From positions 1,072,301-1,136,300 of the forward strand of contig NZ_HE978531.1 of assembly GCF_000311745.1 (NCBI RefSeq): 64,000 nucleotides of DNA, written 5' to 3'. Positions within the stretch are counted from its first letter, which is position 1; every line of letters begins with the position of its first letter. Positions 25,439 through 34,625 of this stretch are shown here, one piece after another. This DNA comes from Anaerococcus obesiensis ph10. Its GTDB lineage: Bacteria; Bacillota; Clostridia; Tissierellales; Peptoniphilaceae. The notes under the pieces were generated by a model, which was not told the DNA's origin, did not search any database, and saw nothing but the letters and a program-made list of their open reading frames with translations. The position numbers and the translations under genes are program-made.

Positions 25439-26416
25439 CTAATTCCTTATTTTTTTCTTTTTACTCCTTTTTCTTATAAAATAAATCAATAAAACTATTA
25501 GAAAAATAGAGCCGATTCCTATAACAGGTGCCATATTAAAATCTTGTTCTACTTGTTCGGTAGATTCTATTGGATTGCCATTTTCATCCACATTTTCATT
25601 TTGGGACATTTGAACTTGTTTTTTAAAAGTTTTTTCTTCCTTGTGCACTTCTCCCTTGGAATCTTCATAAGTTAAAATTATTTTTCCCTTTAAAGGACCT
25701 TCTTTTTTAGGATTCATATTAAAAGAAAAAGATTCGCTCGCTCCTTGTGCAAAATTTCCAATAAAATGACTATTTTCATCTACATCAAAGCCTTCTCCTT
25801 CGACTTTGCACATAAAATTTGTCAAATTATCCTTGCCAGTATTGTAAATATTCATCGAAACATTTGTATCTTCTCCAACAAATAGTTCATCTATATTTAT
25901 GTCACTTGTACTTATTGCTGCAGTTGCTACAACAGGTATTCCTATACTTTCTGTAGTTTGATATTGATTGCCAAGATAATCTTCATATTCAAAATTAACG
26001 CTCATTTGATAATTGCCAGCTTTTGTATTAGGCAAAACATTCATTTTTATAGTTTCTGTTGAATAATTCCAAGGATAAATTGCAGACCTATAAAAAGTAT
26101 TTGACCTTTCAACTGGTGTAAAAACGGATCCCTCATTCCCATAAGCAGTTTCCGAACCTGCTTGATTATTTCCAGAAACTTGTTCAGTTGAAGATGTTTG
26201 GTCAAGAGAAACTTTCAAATTAAATATAGCATTTTGTGCATTCGTATTATACAAAGTCAAAATTATATCAAAATCTTTTCCAGCTTCAACCATTTTTGGT
26301 TGGATTTTATATGAAGAAATAATTAATTTTGGTTTATTTCTTATTTGAGCTTGCTCACTTGCAGAATCATCTTGTTTATTAAAATTTGTAGTGTTTTCAA
26401 CTTGATTATTTTCCAT
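25439..26416 (-). CDS. CARDB/S-layer-like extracytoplasmic protein, C-terminal membrane anchor
   Basis: A 325-residue protein with two predicted beta-sandwich (CARDB/COG1361-like) repeats at about 30-165 and 170-265 and one membrane helix near 293-313, followed by the basic tail RKRSKKKKIRN. That topology puts the sandwich domains outside. Yet no signal peptide is seen: the start overlaps the ATPase gene and a TAA stop lies two codons upstream in this frame. Operons of ATPase, COG1361 protein and MacB permease are common in clostridia. How this protein is exported is unclear. Confidence 0.78.
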   Translation of the reverse strand: MENNQVENTTNFNKQDDSASEQAQIRNKPKLIISSYKIQPKMVEAGKDFDIILTLYNTNAQNAIFNLKVSLDQTSSTEQVSGNNQAGSETAYGNEGSVFTPVERSNTFYRSAIYPWNYSTETIKMNVLPNTKAGNYQMSVNFEYEDYLGNQYQTTESIGIPVVATAAISTSDINIDELFVGEDTNVSMNIYNTGKDNLTNFMCKVEGEGFDVDENSHFIGNFAQGASESFSFNMNPKKEGPLKGKIILTYEDSKGEVHKEEKTFKKQVQMSQNENVDENGNPIESTEQVEQDFNMAPVIGIGSIFLIVLLIYFIRKRSKKKKIRN

Positions 26417-27122
26417 TTTTTAATACCTCATCTATACTTAATTTTTCATGTATTTTTTCTATAAGTCCATCTCTCATAAAAAGGGTTCTATCAGCAAATT
26501 CTGTCATTTCCTCATCATGCGTTACCATAATAAGGGTTTGATTATTTTTTCTAACAATTGATTTTATCAATTCCATAATTTCAAAAGAAGTTTTTGTATC
26601 AAGATTTCCCGTAGGCTCATCAGCAAAAATAATATTTGGATTTCCCACAAAAGCACGAGCAATGGAAACTCTTTGTTGTTGTCCACCAGAAAGCTCGTTT
26701 GGTTTATTGTAAACTCTTTTAGAAAGTCCCATGTCTTTTAAAATTTGGTAGGCTTTCTCTTCTCTTTCTTTTTTGCTTTCGCCTTTAAAAATTAAAGGCA
26801 AAGCCACATTTTCTATAGCCGTAAGATAAGGCATAAGATTATATGATTGAAAAACAAAACCAATATTCAAGTTTCTAAATCTAGTTATATCTTCCTCACT
26901 CAAAGAATTTAAAGAAATATTTTTGTATAAAACATCTCCAAAAGAAGGTCTTTCAAGACCTGCAAGAATATTTAACAAAGTCGATTTGCCAGATCCAGAA
27001 GTTCCAAGCAAAGCAATAAATTCGCCCTTATCAATTGTTAAATCAATTCCATCTAAAGCTTTTATAATATTTGAACCAAGCTTATAATATTTTTTTACAT
27101 TTTTTATTTGAATAAAAGTCAT
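26406..27122 (-). CDS. MacB/LolD-type ABC ATPase
   Basis: A 238-residue ATPase: Walker [10 protein letters not shown] (about 39-47), Q loop FQSYNL, signature [14 protein letters not shown] (about 143-156), Walker [13 protein letters not shown] and switch His in VTHD. It is the first gene of the operon and overlaps the next gene by 11 bases. It works with the permease at 24104-25432. Confidence 0.93.
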   Translation of the reverse strand: MTFIQIKNVKKYYKLGSNIIKALDGIDLTIDKGEFIALLGTSGSGKSTLLNILAGLERPSFGDVLYKNISLNSLSEEDITRFRNLNIGFVFQSYNLMPYLTAIENVALPLIFKGESKKEREEKAYQILKDMGLSKRVYNKPNELSGGQQQRVSIARAFVGNPNIIFADEPTGNLDTKTSFEIMELIKSIVRKNNQTLIMVTHDEEMTEFADRTLFMRDGLIEKIHEKLSIDEVLKNGK

Positions 27123-27256
27123 ACAAGATCCTTTTAATTGATTAATCTAAAATAATAAATTGTTTTTCTTATTATATAATTTTTTTTTAATATTAATCAA
27201 CTATTTCTATAATTTTTTTATTTTTTACCAATAAAGCTTAAAACATTAAAAAATCA

Positions 27257-27293
27257 CAAAAAAAATCTATGAGTAAAAACCCATAGACTTTTT
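27257..27293 (-). terminator. terminator of the opp operon
   Basis: Stem TCTATG/CATAGA extended by AAG/CTT-type pairs, with a T run on the minus strand, about 85 bases after the oppA stop. The rest of 27123-27377 shows no gene. Confidence 0.8.
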
Positions 27294-27377
27294 ATAAATT
27301 CTTAAATTTCTATTTAAAGAATTGATTTAAAAATTTTACTTATTTTATAAAATTTTCCCTACTTACTATATTTTTTT

Positions 27378-29036
27378 CTAGAATCCTGTTGCTGATTTAA
27401 AGAAGAAATATCCAAGTGGTGTGTAGTACATTCCTTTGATATTTGGTTTCATCATGTATGGATTTACATAGAAATAAATTGGAGCTACTACTGAATCATC
27501 TTTTATTAATATGTCTTCAGCCTTGTGCATGTTTTCCATTCTTTCTTTTTGGTCTGATGTTGCTTTAGCTGCTTTTACATATTTATCAAATTCTTCATTT
27601 TTATATTGAGCGTCGTTATTTCCACCGCCTGTTAACCACATATCGATAAAGCTCATTGGATCGTTGTAGTCAGCAATCCATCCGTGTCTTGCTATATTGT
27701 AGTTTCCTTCTTTTCTTTCTTTTAAGAATACATTCCAATCTTGGTTTTGAAGATTAACTTGAACGCCTAGATTTTCTTGCCACATATTTTGTAAAGCTTC
27801 TGCTATAGCCTTGTGGTTATCATCTGTATTGTATAGATAATCAATTTGTGGGAAGCCCTTGCCGTCTTTAAATCCAGCTTCTTCCATAAGTTTTTTGGCT
27901 TCTTTAATATTTTTTTCATATTCGTCAGATTTTATTGAATAATAATCTCCACCAACTGTTCTAAAGTCATCGCCTTTAGCTCCATCTGCATCATAAACTC
28001 CTGCTGGTACAAAACCGCTAGCAGCTTTTTCTCCTCTTCCTGTAACTTGATCAACTATAAAGTTTCTATCAATTGCAAGTGAGAATGCTTTTCTTACTTT
28101 TGGATCGTCAAATGGTTTCTTTTCTGTATTGAAACATACAAAATATGTTCCTACGTATGGAAGAGTTTTTAATTCTTTTGTATCTAGAAGTTTTTTAATT
28201 TCTTCTTGTGGAGCTGAGTTTACAAAATCCAAATCTCCTGATCTATAAGCAGCATAGATTGCGTTTTGATCATCTTGTAAATGGAAAGATAATTTTTCAG
28301 CCTTAACTGATTTTGCATCATAATATTCTGGGTTTTTAACCATTGTTAAAGTTTGATTGTGATCCCATTTTTCTAATTTAAATGGTCCATTTGATACTAA
28401 TGTATCAGGAGAGTTTGTCCAAGTTTCACTTTTTTCTACAATATCCTTTCTAACTGGCATAACTGCAGGAAAAGCACAAATTTCTTCAAAGTATGGACAT
28501 TTTACATTTAAATTTACTACAAAAGTTTTATCATCTGGAGCAGAGATATCAAGTTTTTTATCTTCATATCCTTTTACCATATCAAGCATATATTCATAGT
28601 CTGCTCCTGTTTTTGGATCTACAAGTCTGTTCCAAGCATAAACAAAGTCATTTGCTGTTACTGGTTTTCCATCTGACCATTTTGCATCTCTTAATTTAAA
28701 GGTCCATTTTAGTCCATCTTCTGAAACATCCCATTTTTCAGCAATACCTGGTTTTAAAACAGCATTTCCTTTTCCATCATCATCCCATCTTAATAGAGAT
28801 TCAAACATGTGAGAGATCATTATTGATCCATCTGATGCTGTATTTAGTTGTGGATCTATAGTTTCAGGTTCTGATGCAATATTTATATCCAATACTCCAT
28901 CTTTTTTGCCTTCTTCTTCGTTTGTTGCAACATTAGAATTGCTACTATCATTGCTTTTAGAATTATTTCCTCCACATCCTGTAAACAGCATTGATAAACT
29001 CAACAAGCCTACTAATAATTTAGCCTTCATTTTCAT
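27378..29036 (-). CDS. oppA: oligopeptide-binding lipoprotein OppA
   Basis: A 552-residue family 5 solute-binding protein. The signal peptide [20 protein letters not shown] leads to Cys21 in the lipobox FTGC. The mature protein has the SBP5 entry motif [11 protein letters not shown] (about 56-66) and the [20 protein letters not shown] segment. It captures peptides for OppBCDF. An AGGAGG RBS fixes the start, which overlaps oppF by 17 bases. It is last in the operon. Confidence 0.93.
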   Translation of the reverse strand: MKMKAKLLVGLLSLSMLFTGCGGNNSKSNDSSNSNVATNEEEGKKDGVLDINIASEPETIDPQLNTASDGSIMISHMFESLLRWDDDGKGNAVLKPGIAEKWDVSEDGLKWTFKLRDAKWSDGKPVTANDFVYAWNRLVDPKTGADYEYMLDMVKGYEDKKLDISAPDDKTFVVNLNVKCPYFEEICAFPAVMPVRKDIVEKSETWTNSPDTLVSNGPFKLEKWDHNQTLTMVKNPEYYDAKSVKAEKLSFHLQDDQNAIYAAYRSGDLDFVNSAPQEEIKKLLDTKELKTLPYVGTYFVCFNTEKKPFDDPKVRKAFSLAIDRNFIVDQVTGRGEKAASGFVPAGVYDADGAKGDDFRTVGGDYYSIKSDEYEKNIKEAKKLMEEAGFKDGKGFPQIDYLYNTDDNHKAIAEALQNMWQENLGVQVNLQNQDWNVFLKERKEGNYNIARHGWIADYNDPMSFIDMWLTGGGNNDAQYKNEEFDKYVKAAKATSDQKERMENMHKAEDILIKDDSVVAPIYFYVNPYMMKPNIKGMYYTPLGYFFFKSATGF

Positions 29037-30021
29037 TTTTATTACCTCCTAAATTGTGACAACTTACATAGTGTCCTTCTTCTACTTCTCTAAACTCCGG
29101 CTCTTCCTTCTTACAAATTTCTGTCGCATACGGACATCTTTCATGAAACCTACAACCTTTTGGCGGATTAATCGCCGATGGAACTTCTCCTTCTAGCTTT
29201 ATTCTTTTTAACGATCTAGTAAGTTTGGGATCTGGAACTGGTATAGCTGTGAGTAGGGATTGGGTGTAAGGATGTAATGGGTTTTCATAAAGTCTTTCGG
29301 CATCAACAAGTTCAACCATTTTTCCCAAATACATTACTCCAATCCTATCTGAAATATGTTTTACAACTGACAGGTCGTGAGCTATAAATAAATATGTAAG
29401 ACCCATTTCATTTTGCATATCTTCAAGCATATTTACAATTTGTGCTTGAATAGAAACATCCAAGGCTGAAATTGGCTCATCGCAAACAATAAATTCTGGC
29501 TCAACTGCAAGTGCTCTTGCAATTCCTATCCTTTGTTGTTGTCCTCCTGAAAATTCGTGAGGATACCTGTTTGAATGTTCTTCGTTTAATCCTACTGTTC
29601 TTAAAAGTTCATTTATTCTTTCTTGCCTATTTTTTTTGTATAGGCCGTGAATGTCTAAAGCCTCTCCAACAATTTCTTGAACTGTCATTCTTGGATCAAG
29701 AGATGCTGATGGATCTTGAAAAATTATTTGCATTTTTCTTCTTAATTTATACATTTCTGGGCGAATATTTTTTTCGCTATCAAAAATTGCCTCTCCATCA
29801 TAAATTATTTTTCCACTTGTAGGTTCGTGTAATCTTAAAATTGTTCTTCCAAGTGTTGTTTTTCCACAACCAGATTCTCCTACAATCCCAAGTGTTTCTC
29901 CTTTTCTTATAAAAAAGGATACATTATCTACTGCATGAACTTTGCTTACTTTATTAAAGGAAGATTGAACTTCAAAATGTTTTACTATATTTTCACATAT
30001 TAATAATTTATTATCTTCCAT
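29020..30021 (-). CDS. oppF: oligopeptide ABC transporter ATPase OppF
   Basis: A 333-residue ATPase: Walker [10 protein letters not shown] (about 53-61), signature [14 protein letters not shown], Walker [12 protein letters not shown]. The C-terminal oligopeptide/dipeptide extension has Cys residues in [20 protein letters not shown] (about 289-308), probably a [4Fe-4S] site as in related importers. It overlaps oppD and oppA. Confidence 0.94.
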   Translation of the reverse strand: MEDNKLLICENIVKHFEVQSSFNKVSKVHAVDNVSFFIRKGETLGIVGESGCGKTTLGRTILRLHEPTSGKIIYDGEAIFDSEKNIRPEMYKLRRKMQIIFQDPSASLDPRMTVQEIVGEALDIHGLYKKNRQERINELLRTVGLNEEHSNRYPHEFSGGQQQRIGIARALAVEPEFIVCDEPISALDVSIQAQIVNMLEDMQNEMGLTYLFIAHDLSVVKHISDRIGVMYLGKMVELVDAERLYENPLHPYTQSLLTAIPVPDPKLTRSLKRIKLEGEVPSAINPPKGCRFHERCPYATEICKKEEPEFREVEEGHYVSCHNLGGNKNENEG

Positions 30022-31018
30022 TTATTGACTCCTTTATGTGTAGGAAACATTTTGATCTGTGTCCATTTCCCATTTCAAGCATTGGTGGTTCTTTTTTTAG
30101 ACAAATATTCATGCAATGTTCACATCTTGTCGAAAATCCACATCCTTCTGGTGGGTTTAGCATATCCACAGGAGTTCCTTTTATACTTTCAAGCCTTACT
30201 TGTTCTTTTGAATCAATTCTTGGCATTGATTTTAAAAGTCCTTTGGTGTAAGGATGTTTAGGATTGTAAAATATTTCTTCTACACTTCCTTGTTCTACAA
30301 TTCTTCCTGCATACATTACACTAACTGTATCGCAAATTTGTGCAACTACTGCAAGGTTGTGAGTGATAAAAATTACACTCATTTTTGATTTATTTTGAAA
30401 TTCTTTTATTAATTCAAGAATTTGAGCTTGAATTGTTACGTCAAGAGCTGTTGTCGGCTCATCTGCTATCAAAATATCTGGTTCGCAAATAAGTCCCATT
30501 CCAATCATTACCCTTTGCCTCATTCCTCCTGATAATTCGTGAGGATATTGTTTCATACGTCTTTTTGGATTGGAAATTCCAACGCTATCAAGCATATCAA
30601 CAGCCTTTTGATAGGCTTCATCTTTTGAGCATTTTTTGTGTACCAACAAAGCTTCCATAAGTTGGTTTCCAATTGTATAAACTGGATTTAGGCAAGTCAT
30701 TGGATTTTGAAAAATCATAGAGCATTTTGCTCCCCTAAATTCACTCATTTTATTTTTGTCATAATCAAGAACATTTTCTCCTTTAAAAAGAATTTTTCCT
30801 GATTTTACCTTGCCTGGCTCTTGTAAAAGTCCCATTATGCCGTAGCTTTCTACAGATTTTCCAGAGCCAGATTCTCCAACTATTCCCATAATTTCATTTT
30901 CGTGTAGGGTATAACTTATTGAATCAACTGCCTTAACTTCTCCAACAGGTGTGTAAAATGATATGCTTAAATCTTCAATTTTTAAAACTTCTTTTTTATT
31001 TTCTTTTATATTTTCCAT
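30011..31018 (-). CDS. oppD: oligopeptide ABC transporter ATPase OppD
   Basis: A 335-residue ATPase: Walker [10 protein letters not shown] (about 48-56), signature [14 protein letters not shown], Walker [13 protein letters not shown], and the C-terminal cysteine-rich extension [20 protein letters not shown]. It forms a heterodimer with OppF. It lies 7 bases after oppC and overlaps oppF by 11 bases. Confidence 0.94.
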   Translation of the reverse strand: MENIKENKKEVLKIEDLSISFYTPVGEVKAVDSISYTLHENEIMGIVGESGSGKSVESYGIMGLLQEPGKVKSGKILFKGENVLDYDKNKMSEFRGAKCSMIFQNPMTCLNPVYTIGNQLMEALLVHKKCSKDEAYQKAVDMLDSVGISNPKRRMKQYPHELSGGMRQRVMIGMGLICEPDILIADEPTTALDVTIQAQILELIKEFQNKSKMSVIFITHNLAVVAQICDTVSVMYAGRIVEQGSVEEIFYNPKHPYTKGLLKSMPRIDSKEQVRLESIKGTPVDMLNPPEGCGFSTRCEHCMNICLKKEPPMLEMGNGHRSKCFLHIKESINGR

Positions 31019-31025
31019 AAGCCAC

Positions 31026-32051
31026 CTATTTTTTCAACCTTGGATCTAAGGCATCTCTTAGTCCGTCTGCAAATAAATTCAATGATAAAATCATCAAACT
31101 TAATAGTAAAGAAGGAATTATTAATCTATAAGCGTAGGAATAAATTCCTCCAAGAGCGTCTGCTGCCAAAGCACCAAGGGATGTCATAGGTGCTGAAACT
31201 CCTATTCCTAAAAATGATAAAAATGATTCTAGAAATATTGCTGATGGAATTTGCATGGCAGTCATAACTATTACTTGTCCAATACAATTTGGAAATAAGT
31301 GTCTTCTAATTATTCTTTTTTTAGAACCACCCAAAGCTTCAACTGCTGTAACAAATTCTTGTTTTTTTAGCATTAAAACTTGTCCTCTTATAATTCTTGC
31401 CATTCCTACCCAATAAAGTAGACCAAAGGCAATAAATATTGAAATAAGAGCAGGTCCTAGGACACCAATTTTTTTTGCAAATTCTGATGATGAGGAATTT
31501 ACAAAAGATTTCATAGGTTGTGATATACCAATTGATAGTAAAATTACTACAAGTACATCTGGAATTGAATAAATCAAATCCAAAATTCTCATCATTATAG
31601 CATCTACTTTTCCACCAAAATATCCTGAAATTGCTCCATAAATTGTTCCTATTATCAAAACAATAAATGATGCAAAAATTCCAACTATAAGTGAAACTCT
31701 AGTTCCATACATTGTACGAACCATCAAATCTCTTCCTAATTTATCAGTTCCAAAAGGATACCTAAGACAAGGAAATAAATTTTCATCGCCTCTGTATTGA
31801 GTTGTGTAATCTCCTTTTACCAAAAATGGTCCGATAAAAGCAAAGATACAAACAATTATCAAAAATCCAATAGAAACCATAGCTACTTTATTTTCTTTTA
31901 GCCTTCGTAAGGCATCTTGAAGATAGGAAGTTGGAGGAGTTTTTGTCATGAAATTTTCTTTTGAGCTTTCAGATGCAAGCTCAAAATCATCAGATGAAAA
32001 TTCATATTCCTCTAATTTTAATTTTGAATTTAAACTAAATAAATCTTCCAT
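31026..32051 (-). CDS. oppC: oligopeptide ABC transporter permease OppC
   Basis: A 341-residue permease with an extended N-terminal cytoplasmic tail (1-55), six membrane helices and the EAA coupling loop EALGGSKKRIIRRHLFPN (about 243-260). It pairs with OppB. Confidence 0.94.
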   Translation of the reverse strand: MEDLFSLNSKLKLEEYEFSSDDFELASESSKENFMTKTPPTSYLQDALRRLKENKVAMVSIGFLIIVCIFAFIGPFLVKGDYTTQYRGDENLFPCLRYPFGTDKLGRDLMVRTMYGTRVSLIVGIFASFIVLIIGTIYGAISGYFGGKVDAIMMRILDLIYSIPDVLVVILLSIGISQPMKSFVNSSSSEFAKKIGVLGPALISIFIAFGLLYWVGMARIIRGQVLMLKKQEFVTAVEALGGSKKRIIRRHLFPNCIGQVIVMTAMQIPSAIFLESFLSFLGIGVSAPMTSLGALAADALGGIYSYAYRLIIPSLLLSLMILSLNLFADGLRDALDPRLKK

Positions 32052-32052
32052 A

Positions 32053-32982
32053 CTAATCTCCTTTAGTTAAGTCTATTCTTGGATCTATAAATCTGTATAA
32101 AATATCAACAACCATATTCATAACAATTACCATAAAGGCAAAAAAAAGTGTTGTCGCCATTATTATTGGATAATCTCTATTTAAAACTGAGTTAATAAAA
32201 TATCTACCAAGTCCTTGAACAGAAAAAACTGATTCAACTACCATAGATCCTGTAATAATTCCAGCAGTAAGTGGTCCAAGATAAGTTAAAACTGGAATAA
32301 AAGCATTTTTTAGGGCGTGTTTAAATAAAATTTTTCCTTCAGAAACTCCCTTTGCTCTTGCAGTTCTAATGTAATCTTGACCAATTGCATCAAGCATTGA
32401 TGATCTTGACAACCTTGCTATGTAGCACATAGGATAAAATCCTAAAGAAAAACATGGCATAAAATAAGAGCCAACAGTGTTAAGTCCCATTGTTGGAAAA
32501 ATTTTTAATTTTACACCAAAAAATAAAAGTAGGAGAGTTGCTACTACAAAGCCAGGAGCGGAAATTCCTATGGTTGTCAAAACCCTCAAAAATGAATCCA
32601 ACTTTTCGCCTCTGTGATAAGCTGCGAGAGCACCTAAAGGAACTCCCACCAAAGTCGCCCACAAAAGTGCGATAAGTCCAAGTTTTACACTTGTTGGAAG
32701 CATTTCTTTTATAATATCGATAACTGGTCTGTTTTTTTGCATTTTTAAAGATACGCCAAATTCTCCGTGAAGAGCATTTACAATAAATCTTTTTAGTTGC
32801 ACAGAATAAGGTTGGTCTAATCCATATTTTTTATTTAAAGCCTCTAGCACCTCAGGCGATTGAGATTTTTCACTTGCAAAAGGTGAACCAGGCACGAGCT
32901 TCATGAGAAAAAAAGTAATACAAGTTACCAAAAGCAAAACTGCTATCGCTTGTAAAATTCTCTTTATTATGTACTTAATCAT
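32053..32982 (-). CDS. oppB: oligopeptide ABC transporter permease OppB
   Basis: A 309-residue permease with six helices; the first is MIKYIIKRILQAIAVLLLV. The EAA loop is RTARAKGVSEGKILFKHALKN (about 197-216). It is the first gene of oppBCDFA and has a consensus promoter and an AGGAGG RBS. Confidence 0.95.
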   Translation of the reverse strand: MIKYIIKRILQAIAVLLLVTCITFFLMKLVPGSPFASEKSQSPEVLEALNKKYGLDQPYSVQLKRFIVNALHGEFGVSLKMQKNRPVIDIIKEMLPTSVKLGLIALLWATLVGVPLGALAAYHRGEKLDSFLRVLTTIGISAPGFVVATLLLLFFGVKLKIFPTMGLNTVGSYFMPCFSLGFYPMCYIARLSRSSMLDAIGQDYIRTARAKGVSEGKILFKHALKNAFIPVLTYLGPLTAGIITGSMVVESVFSVQGLGRYFINSVLNRDYPIIMATTLFFAFMVIVMNMVVDILYRFIDPRIDLTKGD

Positions 32983-33003
32983 ATTTCCTCCTTGTTTTAT
33001 CTA

Positions 33004-33032
33004 ATTATATACTTTATCAAGATAAATTGCAA
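33004..33032 (-). promoter_or_regulatory. promoter of oppBCDFA with internal palindrome
   Basis: Minus-strand -35 TTGCAA (33027-33032) and -10 TATAAT (33004-33009), spacer 17 bases. The spacer contains the inverted repeat TTTATC-AA-GATAAA (plus-strand reading), a possible operator. Farther out, a 10-base palindrome ATAACGTTAT and an 8-base inverted repeat (ACTTTTCG/CGAAAAGT near 33082-33111) are visible. Confidence 0.75.
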
Positions 33033-33230
33033 GCACAGTAAATTATTAATGTGATAACGTTATAAATTAAGATTTATCAATACTTTTCGCCGATTTCAAA
33101 AAACGAAAAGTTGAAATATTTTTCCAAAAAAATTAATTTATTTTAATTTTTTCTTATAAAAACTAGGTTCTAAATATTATTTTAATATTTATTTATTCTA
33201 CACTTATTTTCTTCAAATTTTTCGATAAAA

Positions 33231-33260
33231 ACCGCTTATATAAATTTAATGACCGCTTAT
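33231..33260 (+). promoter_or_regulatory. tandem operator for the LytTR regulator
   Basis: Two direct copies of ACCGCTTAT lie at 33231-33239 and 33252-33260, 21 bases apart, i.e. two helical turns, as expected for LytTR dimers. They sit just upstream of the promoter 33271-33299, suggesting autoregulation. Confidence 0.7.
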
Positions 33261-33270
33261 CCAAATATTG

Positions 33271-33299
33271 TAGTCAAGGCAAAAATTTTTATGTATTAT
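33271..33299 (+). promoter_or_regulatory. promoter of the LytTR-DUF3021 operon
   Basis: -35 TAGTCA and -10 TATTAT with a 17-base spacer, about 20 bases before the start codon. Confidence 0.55.
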
Positions 33300-33319
33300 A
33301 TAAACACAGGGAGGATTTA

Positions 33320-33760
33320 ATGAAAGTCGAATTAATAATTGATGAAAGTTTAGATGAAAGTCTTGTAAAAATTTATGCTCCTTCATATAACGAAGATATT
33401 GAAAATATAAAAAGAAGTCTTGAAACTACCAATATTGATAAACTTGTTGTTTTTAAAGATGATGAAATTTATCTTTTGGAATATGAAGAAATTATTAGGT
33501 GCATAACTAAGGATAAAAATGTATTTATTGAAAGCAAAAACGGTGAGTATAAATCTAGAATCAGACTTTATGAACTTTATGAAAGGCTAAACAAAAATAA
33601 ATTTATAAAAATATCAAGATATGAAATTATAAATCTTGATTATGTAAAAAAACTAGACCTTTCTTTTAAAGGAACAATAGCAGTGGAATTTAAAAATGGA
33701 AGCATTTCCTATGTTTCTAGAAGATATTTAAAAGAATTTAAAAAAGCCTTAGGATTTTAG
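33320..33760 (+). CDS. LytTR family DNA-binding protein
   Basis: A 146-residue protein without a receiver domain: an N-terminal alpha/beta segment (1-50) followed by a LytTR DNA-binding domain (about 55-146; FIKISRYEIINLDYVKKLD and SRRYLKEFKKAL). Stand-alone LytTR proteins paired with a DUF3021 membrane protein form autoregulatory modules, in which the membrane protein probably restrains the regulator. RBS GGGAGG. DUF3021 follows after 9 bases. Confidence 0.9.
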   Translation: MKVELIIDESLDESLVKIYAPSYNEDIENIKRSLETTNIDKLVVFKDDEIYLLEYEEIIRCITKDKNVFIESKNGEYKSRIRLYELYERLNKNKFIKISRYEIINLDYVKKLDLSFKGTIAVEFKNGSISYVSRRYLKEFKKALGF

Positions 33761-33769
33761 GAGGAAATT

Positions 33770-34195
33770 ATGGAAGATTTAAAAAATTTATTAAAATCAT
33801 TTTTGATAGGAGTTGGAATTGGAAGTATCATAGAAATATTTATCTCCCTTGCTATAGGAGAAATCACTTTGGGAGTTCCAGAATTTTTAAATGGACAAGA
33901 CTCTCTTTTAAAAGCAAGAATTATTGAGATAATCTTATACGGTGGTTTTGGAATAGTATCTTTTATCGGAGATAAGATAATAAGAGAAGATAATTTGTTA
34001 AAGGCAAGTCTTTTACATTTTTCAGTTTTAGCCATATATTTTATAATAGTAGGATTTTATCTAAAATGGCTACCAAATATACAATCTGCTGTTATTTCTT
34101 TAGTATTTTTTATCATTATTTACTTGATTATTTGGACATTAATATATTTTTCAATAAAGGCTGATATAGAAAAATTAAATAAAAAATTTAAGTAA
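33770..34195 (+). CDS. DUF3021 family membrane protein
   Basis: A 141-residue protein with four predicted membrane helices (about 8-30, 48-66, 80-98 and 104-130), as in DUF3021 proteins. It is encoded directly after the LytTR gene with a GGAGG RBS and is presumably its membrane partner. It ends at a bidirectional terminator. Confidence 0.85.
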   Translation: MEDLKNLLKSFLIGVGIGSIIEIFISLAIGEITLGVPEFLNGQDSLLKARIIEIILYGGFGIVSFIGDKIIREDNLLKASLLHFSVLAIYFIIVGFYLKWLPNIQSAVISLVFFIIIYLIIWTLIYFSIKADIEKLNKKFK

Positions 34196-34240
34196 AAGAA
34201 AAGTGATGAGAATAGAAAATTCTATTTTCATCACTTTTAT
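34196..34240. terminator. bidirectional terminator between DUF3021 and DUF1667
   Basis: A long inverted repeat AAAGTGATGA/TCATCACTTT with internal GAATAGAA/TTCTATTT pairing lies between converging genes, with A and T runs on its flanks. Confidence 0.85.
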
Positions 34241-34265
34241 TAGTTAATGCAATTTTAATTTAATT

Positions 34266-34625
34266 TTATTTTCTATTTGCTGTAGCTATTAAGGAAATTC
34301 CTGTATCTGCTATATTTTCTATAACAATATCTCCAACATGGACCGGAGCTTTGATACTTGCCTTATTTATTTCTACCATAGCTTCTTTCATTTTATTTTT
34401 TGGAATTGCATCGGCAGTTTTTACTGAAACTGAATATTCTTTTCCACCATCAAGTTTTACAGTTGATGTAACAACTCTTACTGGATTTTTTACTTCGTTT
34501 CTAGCGTAAACTTCCCCTCTTTTACAGGTATTTCCTGTAATATCGCTTATATTTCCTTCTTCATCCATTGTTACTGTCACAAGGCAGCCTAGAGGACAAT
34601 TTATACAAGTTAAATCCTTTTTCAT
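34266..34625 (-). CDS. DUF1667 cysteine-rich protein of the glycerol operon
   Basis: A 119-residue DUF1667 protein. Cys residues in CINCPLGC (7-14) and GNTCKRGE (near 34) suggest a metal or Fe-S centre. The family is regularly encoded after GlpA-like and FAD oxidoreductase genes and may complete the electron-transfer complex. It overlaps the previous gene by four bases and is the last gene of the operon. Confidence 0.9.
   Translation of the reverse strand: MKKDLTCINCPLGCLVTVTMDEEGNISDITGNTCKRGEVYARNEVKNPVRVVTSTVKLDGGKEYSVSVKTADAIPKNKMKEAMVEINKASIKAPVHVGDIVIENIADTGISLIATANRK

Noticed and set aside
33082-33111. Terminator between opp and LytTR genes
   Set aside because: The 8-bp inverted repeat has a 14-base loop and no T run, and it lies between divergent promoters.
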